A stretch of 64,000 nucleotides of DNA from Antarcticimicrobium sp. GTDB lineage: Bacteria > Pseudomonadota > Alphaproteobacteria > Rhodobacterales > Rhodobacteraceae. The DNA is taken from positions 1 to 64,000 of the forward strand of contig NZ_JARGPK010000052.1 in assembly GCF_029212575.1 (NCBI RefSeq), in the 5' to 3' direction. This document shows, piece by piece, positions 49,281 to 56,952 of this stretch (positions within the stretch are counted from its first letter, which is position 1; each line of letters starts with the position of its first letter). Under the pieces are notes generated by a model. It was given only the letters and a program-made list of their open reading frames with translations. It made no database searches and was not told the DNA's origin. The position numbers were made by a program, and so were the translations under genes.

Positions 49281-49885
49281 CTGGGCATCGTCATTTTGCC
49301 GTCGATCCCGCTGATCATCTATGGTCTGGCCTCCGACAATCGATCTGGGACCTGTTCATTGACGGTGTCGTGCCGGGCCTGGTGCTGACCGCGGCCCTGG
49401 CGGATTCCAAGGAAACCACCATTTCCACAACGCGCATGCTGGGCATGCTGTTTCCGATCATCGCCGTTGCGCTGAGCCTGAAATCGCTGCTGACGATCAA
49501 GCGGGTGTCGCACGAACTGACCGAATGGGTCACCGGGCTGACCTCGAACAAGATTCTGTTTCTGGTGTTGGTCAACCTTCTGTTGCTGGTGGTCGGCTGC
49601 TTCTTCGACGTGATCTCGGCCATCCTGATCCTGGCGCCGCTGCTTTTGATGCCGGCCGTGGCGCTTGGCATCAACCCGGTTCATTTCGGGATCATGATGG
49701 TCGTCAACCTGGAGATCGGTTTCCTGACACCGCCGATAGAGATGAACCTGTTGGTGGCGATCACCGCGCGCAGGGAAAACTACAAGACCGTCGGTCCTGC
49801 GGTTCAGCCCTTTGTCGCGATCATCCTCGGCGTGTTCATGCTGATCACCTTCGTGCCGCAACTGTCGCTGTTCCTGGCGCGGTGA
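49281..49885 (+). pseudogene. dctM: TRAP large permease (DctM) fragment with frameshift and deletion
   Basis: LGIVILPSIPLIIYGLASD corresponds to residues about 130-150 of DctM. A one-base loss near 49337 shifts the frame, after which SIWDLFIDGVVPGLVLTAAL continues. About 100 residues are then missing before IIAVALSLKSLLTIKRVSHE, GLTSNKILFLVLVNLLLLVV, GINPVHFGIMMVVNLEIGFL and the C-terminus up to 49885. No dctP or dctQ partner is nearby. The gene is dead. Confidence 0.78.
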
Positions 49886-49899
49886 AACCTCTGGCGCGC

Positions 49900-50628
49900 T
49901 CAGTGGCGCGCCAGCACCTGCGCCACGACGCCCGGCGCGGCGCGATTCAGCAACCGGACCTTTCTGGACAGGCCGGGGGCGACCACCTCGCGCCCGGCGG
50001 CGAGCCCTTCGGCAACGGCAAGCGCCAGCGCCTCCGGGCGCATCTTGTTGCCGCCCCTGCCTTCCGTCATGCCGGTCTCCACTACCGGCGGCACCAGTTC
50101 CATCACCCGAAGGCCGAGCGGGCGCATCTGCTGGCGCAGCGAGGCGGTGAAGGAGGCAAGGCCGGCCTTGCTGGCGGAATAGACCGGCGCCGAGGGCTTG
50201 GGGTGCAGCGCGACAAGCGAGGTCACCATCGCGATGGTGCCCCCCGGCCTTTGCATCCGGTCCAGCAGCGCGTTGGTCAGGGCGATCGGAACCAGCAGGT
50301 TGAGGCGCAGCTCGGCCTCGATGTCCGCGCGGCGCTGCGCGTCGAACGGCTGTGTCAGGTCAACGGGGCGCTGGATGGCAGCGTTGTTGACAAGAACCGA
50401 GATCGGCATTTCCAGGCGCGCCACCTCGGCCGCGATCCCGGCGGGGGAGTCGGGCCGGTCCAGATCGAGGCTCAGTTTCCGCACCCCGTCCGGCAGCGCG
50501 CCCGTTTCGAAGTGTCGCGCGATTGCCAGCACCGCATGGTCCTCCTCGAATAGCTGCCGCGCGATTGCCGCACCGATCCCGCGGCTGGCCCCGGTTACCA
50601 CGGCCAGTCCTTTTCCATTTGGCGTCAT
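49900..50628 (-). CDS. Short-chain dehydrogenase/reductase
   Basis: 242 aa classical SDR: cofactor loop TGASRGIG (residues about 12-19), NNAA (VLVNNAAIQ), catalytic Ser (MVTSLVAL) and YSASK. GIAAEVARLEMPISVLVNNA and LLDRMQRPGGTIAMVTSLVA resemble the DltE-like SDR branch. The substrate is unknown. GGGAGG is 8 nt before the ATG at 50628. It is convergent with the DctM fragment and divergent from the DUF4386 gene. Confidence 0.87.
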   Translation of the reverse strand: MTPNGKGLAVVTGASRGIGAAIARQLFEEDHAVLAIARHFETGALPDGVRKLSLDLDRPDSPAGIAAEVARLEMPISVLVNNAAIQRPVDLTQPFDAQRRADIEAELRLNLLVPIALTNALLDRMQRPGGTIAMVTSLVALHPKPSAPVYSASKAGLASFTASLRQQMRPLGLRVMELVPPVVETGMTEGRGGNKMRPEALALAVAEGLAAGREVVAPGLSRKVRLLNRAAPGVVAQVLARH

Positions 50629-50829
50629 CCTCGCCCTCCCTTGATCCGTCTCCGTGTGATCTAGGCCCGGCCGTGCCCGCGGGATTGAACCATCGCGCCA
50701 AAATGCAGGGTAGCGGCGTCGCACGGATGCGGCGGCTGGCCCGGCGGAGCGAAGGCTGGCGTGATTGTTCAATACCTATCCCGCGAAACGGCGCAGATCT
50801 TGCGTATCACCCCATTTCAGGAGGCCACG

Positions 50830-51606
50830 ATGGTGACCCGCACCCAATCCCCCGACCGCGCCGCGGCGCTGGTTCTGATCCTTCACATCGCGGCCATGTT
50901 CGCCGGGATCTCGATCCTCGGACCGGCGTTCGACTTCCCCGAGGTGCTGCGCTATCCCGCCGCCGAGCGGTTTGCCATCTTCTCGGCGAACATCGCGGTG
51001 ATCCGGCCCACCTACTGGATGCTGACCATGACCGGGATCAGCCAGATCCTGATCTCGGTCCTGCTCTACCCGGTGCTCCGCGACCGTGCGCCCACCGCGG
51101 CGCTGCTCATGCTCGTCTTCGGCACGCTGACCGGGTTCTGTCAGGCACTCGGCTTCGGGCGCTGGGTGATCCTGATCCCCTGGCTGGCGGGCGAGGCTGC
51201 CGATCCGGCAAAGATGCAGATGGCCGCGATGCTGGAAGGGGTGTTCAACCACTACGCCGGCATTTTGGTGGGCGAGCATCTTGCCAATATCTGCTGGTCC
51301 ATCTGGCTGGGCGCCATGGGCGCCGCGCTGTTGCGCCAGGAGGGTCTGCACCGCGCCTTTGGCTGGGGCGGCCTGGGGCTGGCGGCGCTGATGGCGGTGC
51401 TTGCGGGGGAACAGATCGGTGTCTCCGGCGCCGTGCTCGACCCGCTGGTCGATTTCGGATTTCCGCTTCTGGGGGTCTGGCATATCCTGCTGGCGGCGAT
51501 GCTCTGGCGGCGCAACGGCAAGGGCGGGTTTCCCGCCGTGGGGCCGGTTCTGGCCGGGGTGAGCGCGGCGCTGGCTGCCGGAATGACGGTTTCTGCGTTT
51601 CTGTGA
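50830..51606 (+). CDS. DUF4386-family integral membrane protein (second copy)
   Basis: 258 aa with about six to seven membrane segments (RAAALVLILHIAAMFAGISI; YWMLTMTGISQILISVLLY; TAALLMLVFGTLTGFCQAL; HLANICWSIWLGAMGAALL; GLAALMAVLAGEQIGVSGAV; LAGVSAALAAGMTVSAFL). Layout matches DUF4386, and it is a diverged relative of the protein at 17.2 kb. AGGAGG precedes the ATG. An AraC regulator follows 56 bp downstream in the same direction and is likely co-transcribed. Confidence 0.75.
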   Translation: MVTRTQSPDRAAALVLILHIAAMFAGISILGPAFDFPEVLRYPAAERFAIFSANIAVIRPTYWMLTMTGISQILISVLLYPVLRDRAPTAALLMLVFGTLTGFCQALGFGRWVILIPWLAGEAADPAKMQMAAMLEGVFNHYAGILVGEHLANICWSIWLGAMGAALLRQEGLHRAFGWGGLGLAALMAVLAGEQIGVSGAVLDPLVDFGFPLLGVWHILLAAMLWRRNGKGGFPAVGPVLAGVSAALAAGMTVSAFL

Positions 51607-51661
51607 TAGGAACCACACCGGCGGGCCCCAGCGGCGGCCGGACTGCGATCAGGACAATCCG

Positions 51662-52591
51662 ATGCCCGAGTTCACAACGACCGGCCTTGTCAGCCTGCTG
51701 ATCAGGGTCCTGCAGGACGAGGCGCCGCACCTGGTCCGGCAACTTGAACGGCCCGATCCGATGGACGGTGCGATTCTGCCCGATGGCCTCAAGCGGCATC
51801 TGGTCGACCGGGTGGCGGCAGAGCAGGGGACCGGCCTGCTGCTCAGTGTCGGCCAGCACCTGAAACGGGCGGACGAGACGCCGACATTTTCCGTTCTGGC
51901 GCGGCGCCAGTCACCGCAGACCCTGGCCGGGAAATGGATGCGGCTTGAGCGGTATTTCCATTCGTCGCACCGGACCCGGATCGAGATGGATGGGACAAAC
52001 GCCTGGGCCTGCATCCGCGAGAGCGAGGGCGCGCCGGCCTCTCAGGGCGAAAACTGCCTGATCGCGGGGGTGCTGCTGGGCCTCGCGTCGCTGATCGGGC
52101 TGGAGCAGGTCCGACTGGAGATCGGCGGGGCCGTTTATACGCCTGAGGCGTTGCGCGCGGTCAACCTTCCGCCCGAACAGACGGTTTCCCGCTTTCGCAT
52201 ACTCTGGTCGGGACAGGCGCAAGGCGATACCGCCTTTGGGCGCGAGGCGGATCACCGGCCGATCAGCGACCGTCTGGCGGATACCTTGGCCGGGGATATC
52301 GGGCGCGTTTGGAAAATCGCGGATGCGGCGCGCCTGCTGGCGCTGTCGTCGAGGTCGCTGCAACGGCGGCTCACGGCCGAACAGCGGACCTTCTCGGGCG
52401 TGCTGCGCCGCGCCCGGATGCGGGTGGCGACGCGATACCTGAGCGAAGGGCAGGTCGGTCTGGCCGAAATCGGCTATTGCTGTGGCTATGCCGACCAGGC
52501 GCATTTCCAGCGCGACTTCCTGCGCGCCGCCAATGTGACGCCCGGCGTGTTCCGCACCCTGGCGCGCGGCGGGCAACCGGGGGCGGGCTAG
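51662..52591 (+). CDS. AraC-family transcriptional regulator
   Basis: 309 aa. The N-terminal region matches the AraC sensor type with low conservation; the C-terminal 80 residues carry two HTH motifs: VWKIADAARLLALSSRSLQR with RLTAEQRTFSGVLRRARM, and GLAEIGYCCGYADQAHFQRD with FLRAANVTPGVFR. It lies downstream of the DUF4386 gene. It ends 5 bp before the stop of the convergent lipoprotein gene. Confidence 0.88.
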   Translation: MPEFTTTGLVSLLIRVLQDEAPHLVRQLERPDPMDGAILPDGLKRHLVDRVAAEQGTGLLLSVGQHLKRADETPTFSVLARRQSPQTLAGKWMRLERYFHSSHRTRIEMDGTNAWACIRESEGAPASQGENCLIAGVLLGLASLIGLEQVRLEIGGAVYTPEALRAVNLPPEQTVSRFRILWSGQAQGDTAFGREADHRPISDRLADTLAGDIGRVWKIADAARLLALSSRSLQRRLTAEQRTFSGVLRRARMRVATRYLSEGQVGLAEIGYCCGYADQAHFQRDFLRAANVTPGVFRTLARGGQPGAG

Positions 52592-52596
52592 GGCGT

Positions 52597-53085
52597 TCAC
52601 CGTTCCACGGCTGCGCGCAGGGCTTCGTTGGTGCGGTTGTATCCTTCGGTCAGCACCGCGACCGGCAGATCGGCAAAGCCGATGAACAGCCCGCTGAACA
52701 CCTCGGTATGTGACAGGTGGGTCCCGCCGTCGGCCCGCTCGTGCAGGTCGAACCGGTGTTCGCCGCGAAACACGCCGCGTATCCCGCCGCCCCAGACAAG
52801 GCTGCGGCAGGGGGTCGCCTCGAGCAGCCGGACATGCGGGACATCAACCACCGCGCCGTCCGGACGCGACACGCGCACCTCCAGCGGATCGCCAACGACG
52901 CCGCTGCCGGCAACACGCACATGGTAGGGGTTCCAGTCGGCATAGCCGTCGAAATCGACGAGGGTGGCGTAAACCTCGCAGGGGGGCGCATCGATCTCGA
53001 TCCTCGTATCAACCTGTTTCAATGTGGTGCAGGCCCCGAGCATCAGGCCTGGCAGGGCAAGCAGGGAGAGGGTGCGGTGCGACAT
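52597..53085 (-). CDS. SRPBCC (START-like) lipoprotein
   Basis: 162 aa. Lipoprotein signal with lipobox LGAC (MSHRTLSLLALPGLMLGAC), then a polyketide-cyclase/SRPBCC fold: IEIDAPPCEVYATLVDFDGY, ADWNPYHVRVAG, RSLVWGGGIRGVFRGEHRFD and GGTHLSHTEVFSGLF. SRPBCC domains bind hydrophobic ligands in a deep cavity; membrane-anchored versions are uncommon. AAAGG lies 8 nt before the ATG at 53085. The much longer open frame upstream is rejected because it has no signal peptide and lies in low-complexity sequence. Confidence 0.8.
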   Translation of the reverse strand: MSHRTLSLLALPGLMLGACTTLKQVDTRIEIDAPPCEVYATLVDFDGYADWNPYHVRVAGSGVVGDPLEVRVSRPDGAVVDVPHVRLLEATPCRSLVWGGGIRGVFRGEHRFDLHERADGGTHLSHTEVFSGLFIGFADLPVAVLTEGYNRTNEALRAAVER

Positions 53086-53212
53086 GTCAGGGCCTTTCCG
53101 GTTCGGGATGTCAGGGTCTGAGGGGTTTGCGTGTTGCCCGGACATTGGCGCGATTTTCCCTTCCGATATTGAAAAATCGCGCCAAGCGGTCCCGGGATCG
53201 CCTGGGGTCGGT

Positions 53213-53755
53213 TCACCCCTCTGCCGCGATCCGGTCCTTAGCGGCCAGCACGCGGCAGGGAATCCGCACCGGGCGGGGGCCGAAGACCTCGGATAGAAAG
53301 TTGCGGCCGGGGTTGATGACAAAACCTGCATCGGACTGGGACAGGCCGGATGTGATGGTGAAATCGGAGCCGGCATCGATGGCGTCGCTGACAATGTCGT
53401 AGCCGGCGAACAGCATGTGAATTGTTTCACTGTCGGTTATCCGGATGCGGATCGGGCCGGGGCGTATGGCGGTGATGCCCGGCCCGCCGAAATCCCCGGC
53501 GACAAAGCGGACATCCATGCTGTGACAATAGCCCTTGTAGCGGATCACGGCCGTGCCCAGCCCGGCATAGCCGCGCAGTTTGAGCAGCGACGCTGCCCGT
53601 GGCGTCGGGATCGTCACGATGGCCAGGTCCGTCGCCTCGGCGGCCTGTGGCTCATCCGCCCCGGCGGGTGATGCGGGGGCCGAAAACAGCGCCCCGATGC
53701 AGATGAGGCCGGCAAGCGCAAAGGCGGTGGCGTCGTTGAATCCTGATGTCTTCAT
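53213..53755 (-). CDS. Exported hypothetical protein
   Basis: 180 aa, no family recognised. The start has a Sec-type signal (FNDATAFALAGLICIGALFS, cleavage near SPAGA), then TDLAIVTIPTPRAASLLKLR and a beta-rich region with KGYCHSMDVRFVAGDFGGPG and two cysteines (KGYC, RIPC) that could form a disulphide. It lies on the same strand between the SRPBCC lipoprotein gene and the AraC-type gene. A longer start at 53776 is possible but less likely. Confidence 0.6.
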   Translation of the reverse strand: MKTSGFNDATAFALAGLICIGALFSAPASPAGADEPQAAEATDLAIVTIPTPRAASLLKLRGYAGLGTAVIRYKGYCHSMDVRFVAGDFGGPGITAIRPGPIRIRITDSETIHMLFAGYDIVSDAIDAGSDFTITSGLSQSDAGFVINPGRNFLSEVFGPRPVRIPCRVLAAKDRIAAEG

Positions 53756-53886
53756 GGTCTTTCCTTTCTCGATCACGGTGACCCGCCCATCGACGGGCCG
53801 GCAGGATCGAGAAAGGACATCGCAGCAGCGTTTGCGACCGGATGCGGGATTGCGAACGTCCGGATACGCGATTCCGAACCGCCGGG

Positions 53887-54915
53887 TCAGGCGCCAAAGG
53901 CTTTCCTGTACTCCGAGGGCGTCTTGCCAAGAACGCGGCGAAACTCGGAATTGAAGCTCGACTTGCTCAGGAACCCGGCGTCCAGCATCACCTCGGTCAC
54001 CGGCAGGTCGGTGGTTTCGAGCAGCAGCGCGGCGTGCTGCACCCGGAACCCGTTGATAAAGCGCGTGACGCTTTCGCCGGTGATGCGGTTGACCGCCGAG
54101 GAAATGGATCGCGCCGGGCAGCCCAGCCTGCGGCCGAGACGCGCCAGCGTCAGGCCCGGATCCTGGTAGATCCGGCTGTCGGCCATCAGCCCTTTCAACT
54201 GCGCGAGGATCGCGTGATCGCCGTCATCGGGGGGCACGGTCGCCGGGCCGATGCCGGGTTCGGAGGGCCCCTGTCCCAGGGCCAGAGGAATGCCGATGAG
54301 CGCCCCCAGCAGCACCGCCGCGGCAACGATGCCCGAGGCGCCGGACAGGAACCGCATCGCGCCGGTATCGCCGGCCGAGAGCGCCGCGACCACGATCAGC
54401 CCGTCGGTCAGAAGCACCAGCGCGAGAAAGGCGATCGTCGCGGCCAGGGCGATGCGGGTGGATCGTACGTTTTCCGGGGCAATCTGTACGAAACCCTCCG
54501 CCCCAAGCCGCAACATCCCCGCCAGAAGCGAAAGATAGACGGCATTCACGACAACAAGGACACCGTCGGCGAACCAGGGCAGGGGAATTGCGATGGCGAT
54601 CTCGGCCGCCAGCACGATGGCACCGTGCAGGGCGAGTCGTCGGCGTCCCGGCCAGCCGTCCTGCGTCGTCAGCGCGCAAAATCCGAGCCAGAGCGCGGGT
54701 GCCGAGAGGACGGCGAAATAGGGCTGCGCCACCGCGAGCGCGTCCAGTTGATACCCCAGGCGAAGCCCGACAAAGCCGGTGACGGTGGCGATGGCCACAA
54801 GTCCGGCGGTAAAAAATATTCGCGCCCCGACCGGCGTGCGCGGCTGGCTCAATACCATCGCGGCGATCAGCAGGGAGAAAATCGAGATCAGCCAAGGTAG
54901 TGGAATCGCGGTCAT
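53887..54915 (-). CDS. AraC-family regulator with N-terminal membrane domain
   Basis: 342 aa. The first 220 residues form about seven membrane segments (WLISIFSLLIAAMVLS; AGLVAIATVTGFVGL; HGAIVLAAEIAIAIPLPWF; ALAATIAFLALVLLTDGLIV; ASGIVAAAVLLGALIGIPLA). The C-terminal 110 residues are an AraC HTH pair (LTLARLGRRLGCPARSISSA; VTEVMLDAGFLSKSSFNSEF). This membrane-tethered layout suggests sensing of a membrane-related signal. GAGGAAG precedes the ATG at 54915. It is divergent from the TRAP operon at 55.2 kb, with a 249-bp gap. Confidence 0.85.
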   Translation of the reverse strand: MTAIPLPWLISIFSLLIAAMVLSQPRTPVGARIFFTAGLVAIATVTGFVGLRLGYQLDALAVAQPYFAVLSAPALWLGFCALTTQDGWPGRRRLALHGAIVLAAEIAIAIPLPWFADGVLVVVNAVYLSLLAGMLRLGAEGFVQIAPENVRSTRIALAATIAFLALVLLTDGLIVVAALSAGDTGAMRFLSGASGIVAAAVLLGALIGIPLALGQGPSEPGIGPATVPPDDGDHAILAQLKGLMADSRIYQDPGLTLARLGRRLGCPARSISSAVNRITGESVTRFINGFRVQHAALLLETTDLPVTEVMLDAGFLSKSSFNSEFRRVLGKTPSEYRKAFGA

Positions 54916-55017
54916 TCTTCCTCGCGCAGGGCTCCGGTCGGGTTCCGGGCACGATAGCCGATCCGGTCGGCCTCCGCGAGTGTATCGGGCGCGTTTCGGG
55001 CGGCGGGGTGTCCGGAT

Positions 55018-55038
55018 CTGTCGGAAAACTATCGACAG
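55018..55038. promoter_or_regulatory. Inverted repeat in the divergent gap upstream of dctP (locus 3)
   Basis: Arms CTGTCG (55018-55023) and CGACAG (55033-55038) separated by nine bases lie just before an AT-rich run (GGAAAAAGTTTTTAAAATAG). It is a candidate operator for the TRAP-catabolic operon or for the divergent membrane AraC gene. Confidence 0.45.
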
Positions 55039-55164
55039 GAAAAAGTTTTTAAAATAGCCTTTCAAAAAGCGGCCGCATGTTCCGGGTCGCTGGGACGGTC
55101 CCATTCGTGCCGCGCTGCCGGTGGACGGTCTTGAGGAGGAGTGAACGGAACAGGGAGGAATAAA

Positions 55165-56199
55165 ATGAACAAACTAGCAGCTCTGGCGCTGGGCGTATCC
55201 ATGGCCGTCGGCTCATTGGTGGGCACCGCAAATGCCGAGCCGATCGTGATCAAGGTTGGCCACAGCTCCGAAGGCGACGTGCGGTTGCCCGGATCGGGCC
55301 GGACCGCCTGCGTGGCGGCGATGAAGAACTATCTGGAGGTCGCCTCGGCGGGTGAAATCCAGCTCGAAGTGCACCCCGACGGGGCGCTCGGCAATGCGCG
55401 GACGATGATCGAATCGGCACAGACCGGCGTGATTCAGATGGTCGGCGCCTATACCTCGATCATGGTGCCTTTCGCGCCCGAGATCGCAGTGACCCAGATC
55501 CCTTACGTCTTCCGCGACAGCCTGACGGCCTGGAAGGTGATGGAAGGGCCGCTGGGCGATGAGCTGGCCGACAGTTTTCTCAAGAAGACCGGCCTGCGGG
55601 TTCTGGCCTGGCCGGAGGGCGCCGGGTTCCGCAACATCTATTCGGAAAAGCCGATCCACAGCCCCTCGGACATGAAGGGTAGAAAGATGCGGGTGCCGGA
55701 AAACCCCGGCCTGCTGGCGATGTTCCGTGCCTGGGGTGCCAATACCGTGACCATCACCTGGAGCGAGCTCTATACCTCGCTGCAATCGGGCATGGCAGAG
55801 GGGCATGATACCGAGCTTTATTCGATGTATTCGAAGAAGCTTTACGAGGTGAACCCCCATGTCACCGTCACCCGCCACAGCTATAACCTGCACCCGATCC
55901 TGATCAACGAAGAGTTCTTCCAGTCGCTCTCGCCGAGCAACCAGACCCTGATCCTTCAGGCGGGCGACCTTTGCGGCCGGGTCGGCAATGCCCAGTCGCT
56001 GCTGAGCTCGCTGGTGGTGCAATCGGCGATGGAGGCCGAAGGCGCGACCTTCTACTACCCGACCGACGCCGAGATCGAGGAGTTCCGCTCGCTGGGTCAG
56101 CAGCCCTATATTGACACCATCGTTCGCAAGATCGGCGATGACGGCGAGATGTGGGTGGACAAGATCCTAGCCGCGTCCAAGGCCGCCGAGCAGGAATAA
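55165..56199 (+). CDS. dctP: TRAP transporter substrate-binding protein (DctP), locus 3
   Basis: 344 aa. Signal peptide MNKLAALALGVSMAVGSLVG-TANA, then DctP motifs: VGHSSEGDVRLPGSGRTACV, EIQLEVHPDGALGNARTMIE, GRKMRVPENPGLLAMFRAWG (arginine that binds the substrate carboxylate) and ITWSELYTSLQSGMAEGHD. It has AGGAGGAA 6 nt before the ATG. The substrate is unknown; co-localised CoA-ligase and dehydrogenases suggest a branched, cyclic or aromatic-derived acid (inference). Confidence 0.93.
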   Translation: MNKLAALALGVSMAVGSLVGTANAEPIVIKVGHSSEGDVRLPGSGRTACVAAMKNYLEVASAGEIQLEVHPDGALGNARTMIESAQTGVIQMVGAYTSIMVPFAPEIAVTQIPYVFRDSLTAWKVMEGPLGDELADSFLKKTGLRVLAWPEGAGFRNIYSEKPIHSPSDMKGRKMRVPENPGLLAMFRAWGANTVTITWSELYTSLQSGMAEGHDTELYSMYSKKLYEVNPHVTVTRHSYNLHPILINEEFFQSLSPSNQTLILQAGDLCGRVGNAQSLLSSLVVQSAMEAEGATFYYPTDAEIEEFRSLGQQPYIDTIVRKIGDDGEMWVDKILAASKAAEQE

Positions 56200-56222
56200 C
56201 CGCCTATCGCAAAGCGGCCGGT

Positions 56223-56255
56223 CCGGGTCAGGAGGGCATCTCCCCCTGGCCCGGG
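56223..56255 (+). other. Intercistronic hairpin between dctP and dctQ, locus 3
   Basis: CCGGGTCAGGAGGG (56223-56236) pairs with the downstream CCCCCTGGCCCGG, one wobble and one mismatch, with a short loop, starting 24 nt after the dctP stop. No T-run follows. It corresponds to the hairpins after dctP of locus 1 and after nrtA. Confidence 0.5.
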
Positions 56256-56433
56256 TCGCGCCCCGCGGTCGGAGCGATGCGCCGAACGGCGGCCAACGAC
56301 AGACAGGTCGAAAAAACAATCGAGCGGTTGAAACAGGGGGGCGAACTGCACGCCGTGGTCCGCCCCCTGACATCCCCAACTTCGGAGTCCGCTACAGCGG
56401 ATTCCGGTCCACGGCGGCAAGGAGACTGCCGAA

Positions 56434-56949
56434 ATGACGACATTCCTGGTCGGCTACCAGACCTTTCTCGACTGGCTCGAACGCGGCTCCATGGCGATTG
56501 CCATGGCGCTGACCGGGCTGTTGTTCCTTAATACCGCGACCGGCATCATCGTCGATCAGGTGGTCGGCAATTCGCTGATCTGGGTGGAAGAGGTCAACAA
56601 CCTGTTGTTCGCCTGGGCGGTGTTCGTGGGTGCCGGAGTCATTGCCCGGCACGGCGGTCACATCGGGGTCGAGCTGGTCTATGACATGCTGGGGCCGCGG
56701 CTCAAGCGCGCGCTGCGGATCCTCTATACCGCGATGGCGCTGATCATCGTCTGGGTGATGGTCTTTTACGGGATCAAGATGGCGCTCTTCGTCGGGCAAT
56801 ATCAGACCTCGCTCTATCTCGATATCAACCTTTTCTACTATTACCTCTCGGTTCCTGTCGGCGGCGCGCTGATGGGGCTGTTCAGCGTCGGCGCCGCGCT
56901 TCCCGATCCGAGGAAGCCGGCGGCCGAACGCCAAACCGTCGGAGTCTGA
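56434..56949 (+). CDS. dctQ: TRAP transporter small permease (DctQ), locus 3
   Basis: 171 aa, four membrane segments (GSMAIAMALTGLLFLNTATG; LLFAWAVFVGAGVIARHGGH; ILYTAMALIIVWVMVFYGIK; YYYLSVPVGGALMGLFSVGA). The WVEEVNNLLFAWAVF segment with H of RHGGHIGVE is the DctQ signature. It follows a 234-bp gap that contains the hairpin and no gene. Confidence 0.92.
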   Translation: MTTFLVGYQTFLDWLERGSMAIAMALTGLLFLNTATGIIVDQVVGNSLIWVEEVNNLLFAWAVFVGAGVIARHGGHIGVELVYDMLGPRLKRALRILYTAMALIIVWVMVFYGIKMALFVGQYQTSLYLDINLFYYYLSVPVGGALMGLFSVGAALPDPRKPAAERQTVGV

Positions 56950-56952
56950 CCC

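Noticed and set aside
53086-53430. N-terminal extension of the SRPBCC lipoprotein
   Set aside because: The proline/serine-rich extension would bury the lipoprotein signal peptide, which needs to be at the N-terminus; the ATG at 53085 has its own ribosome-binding site.
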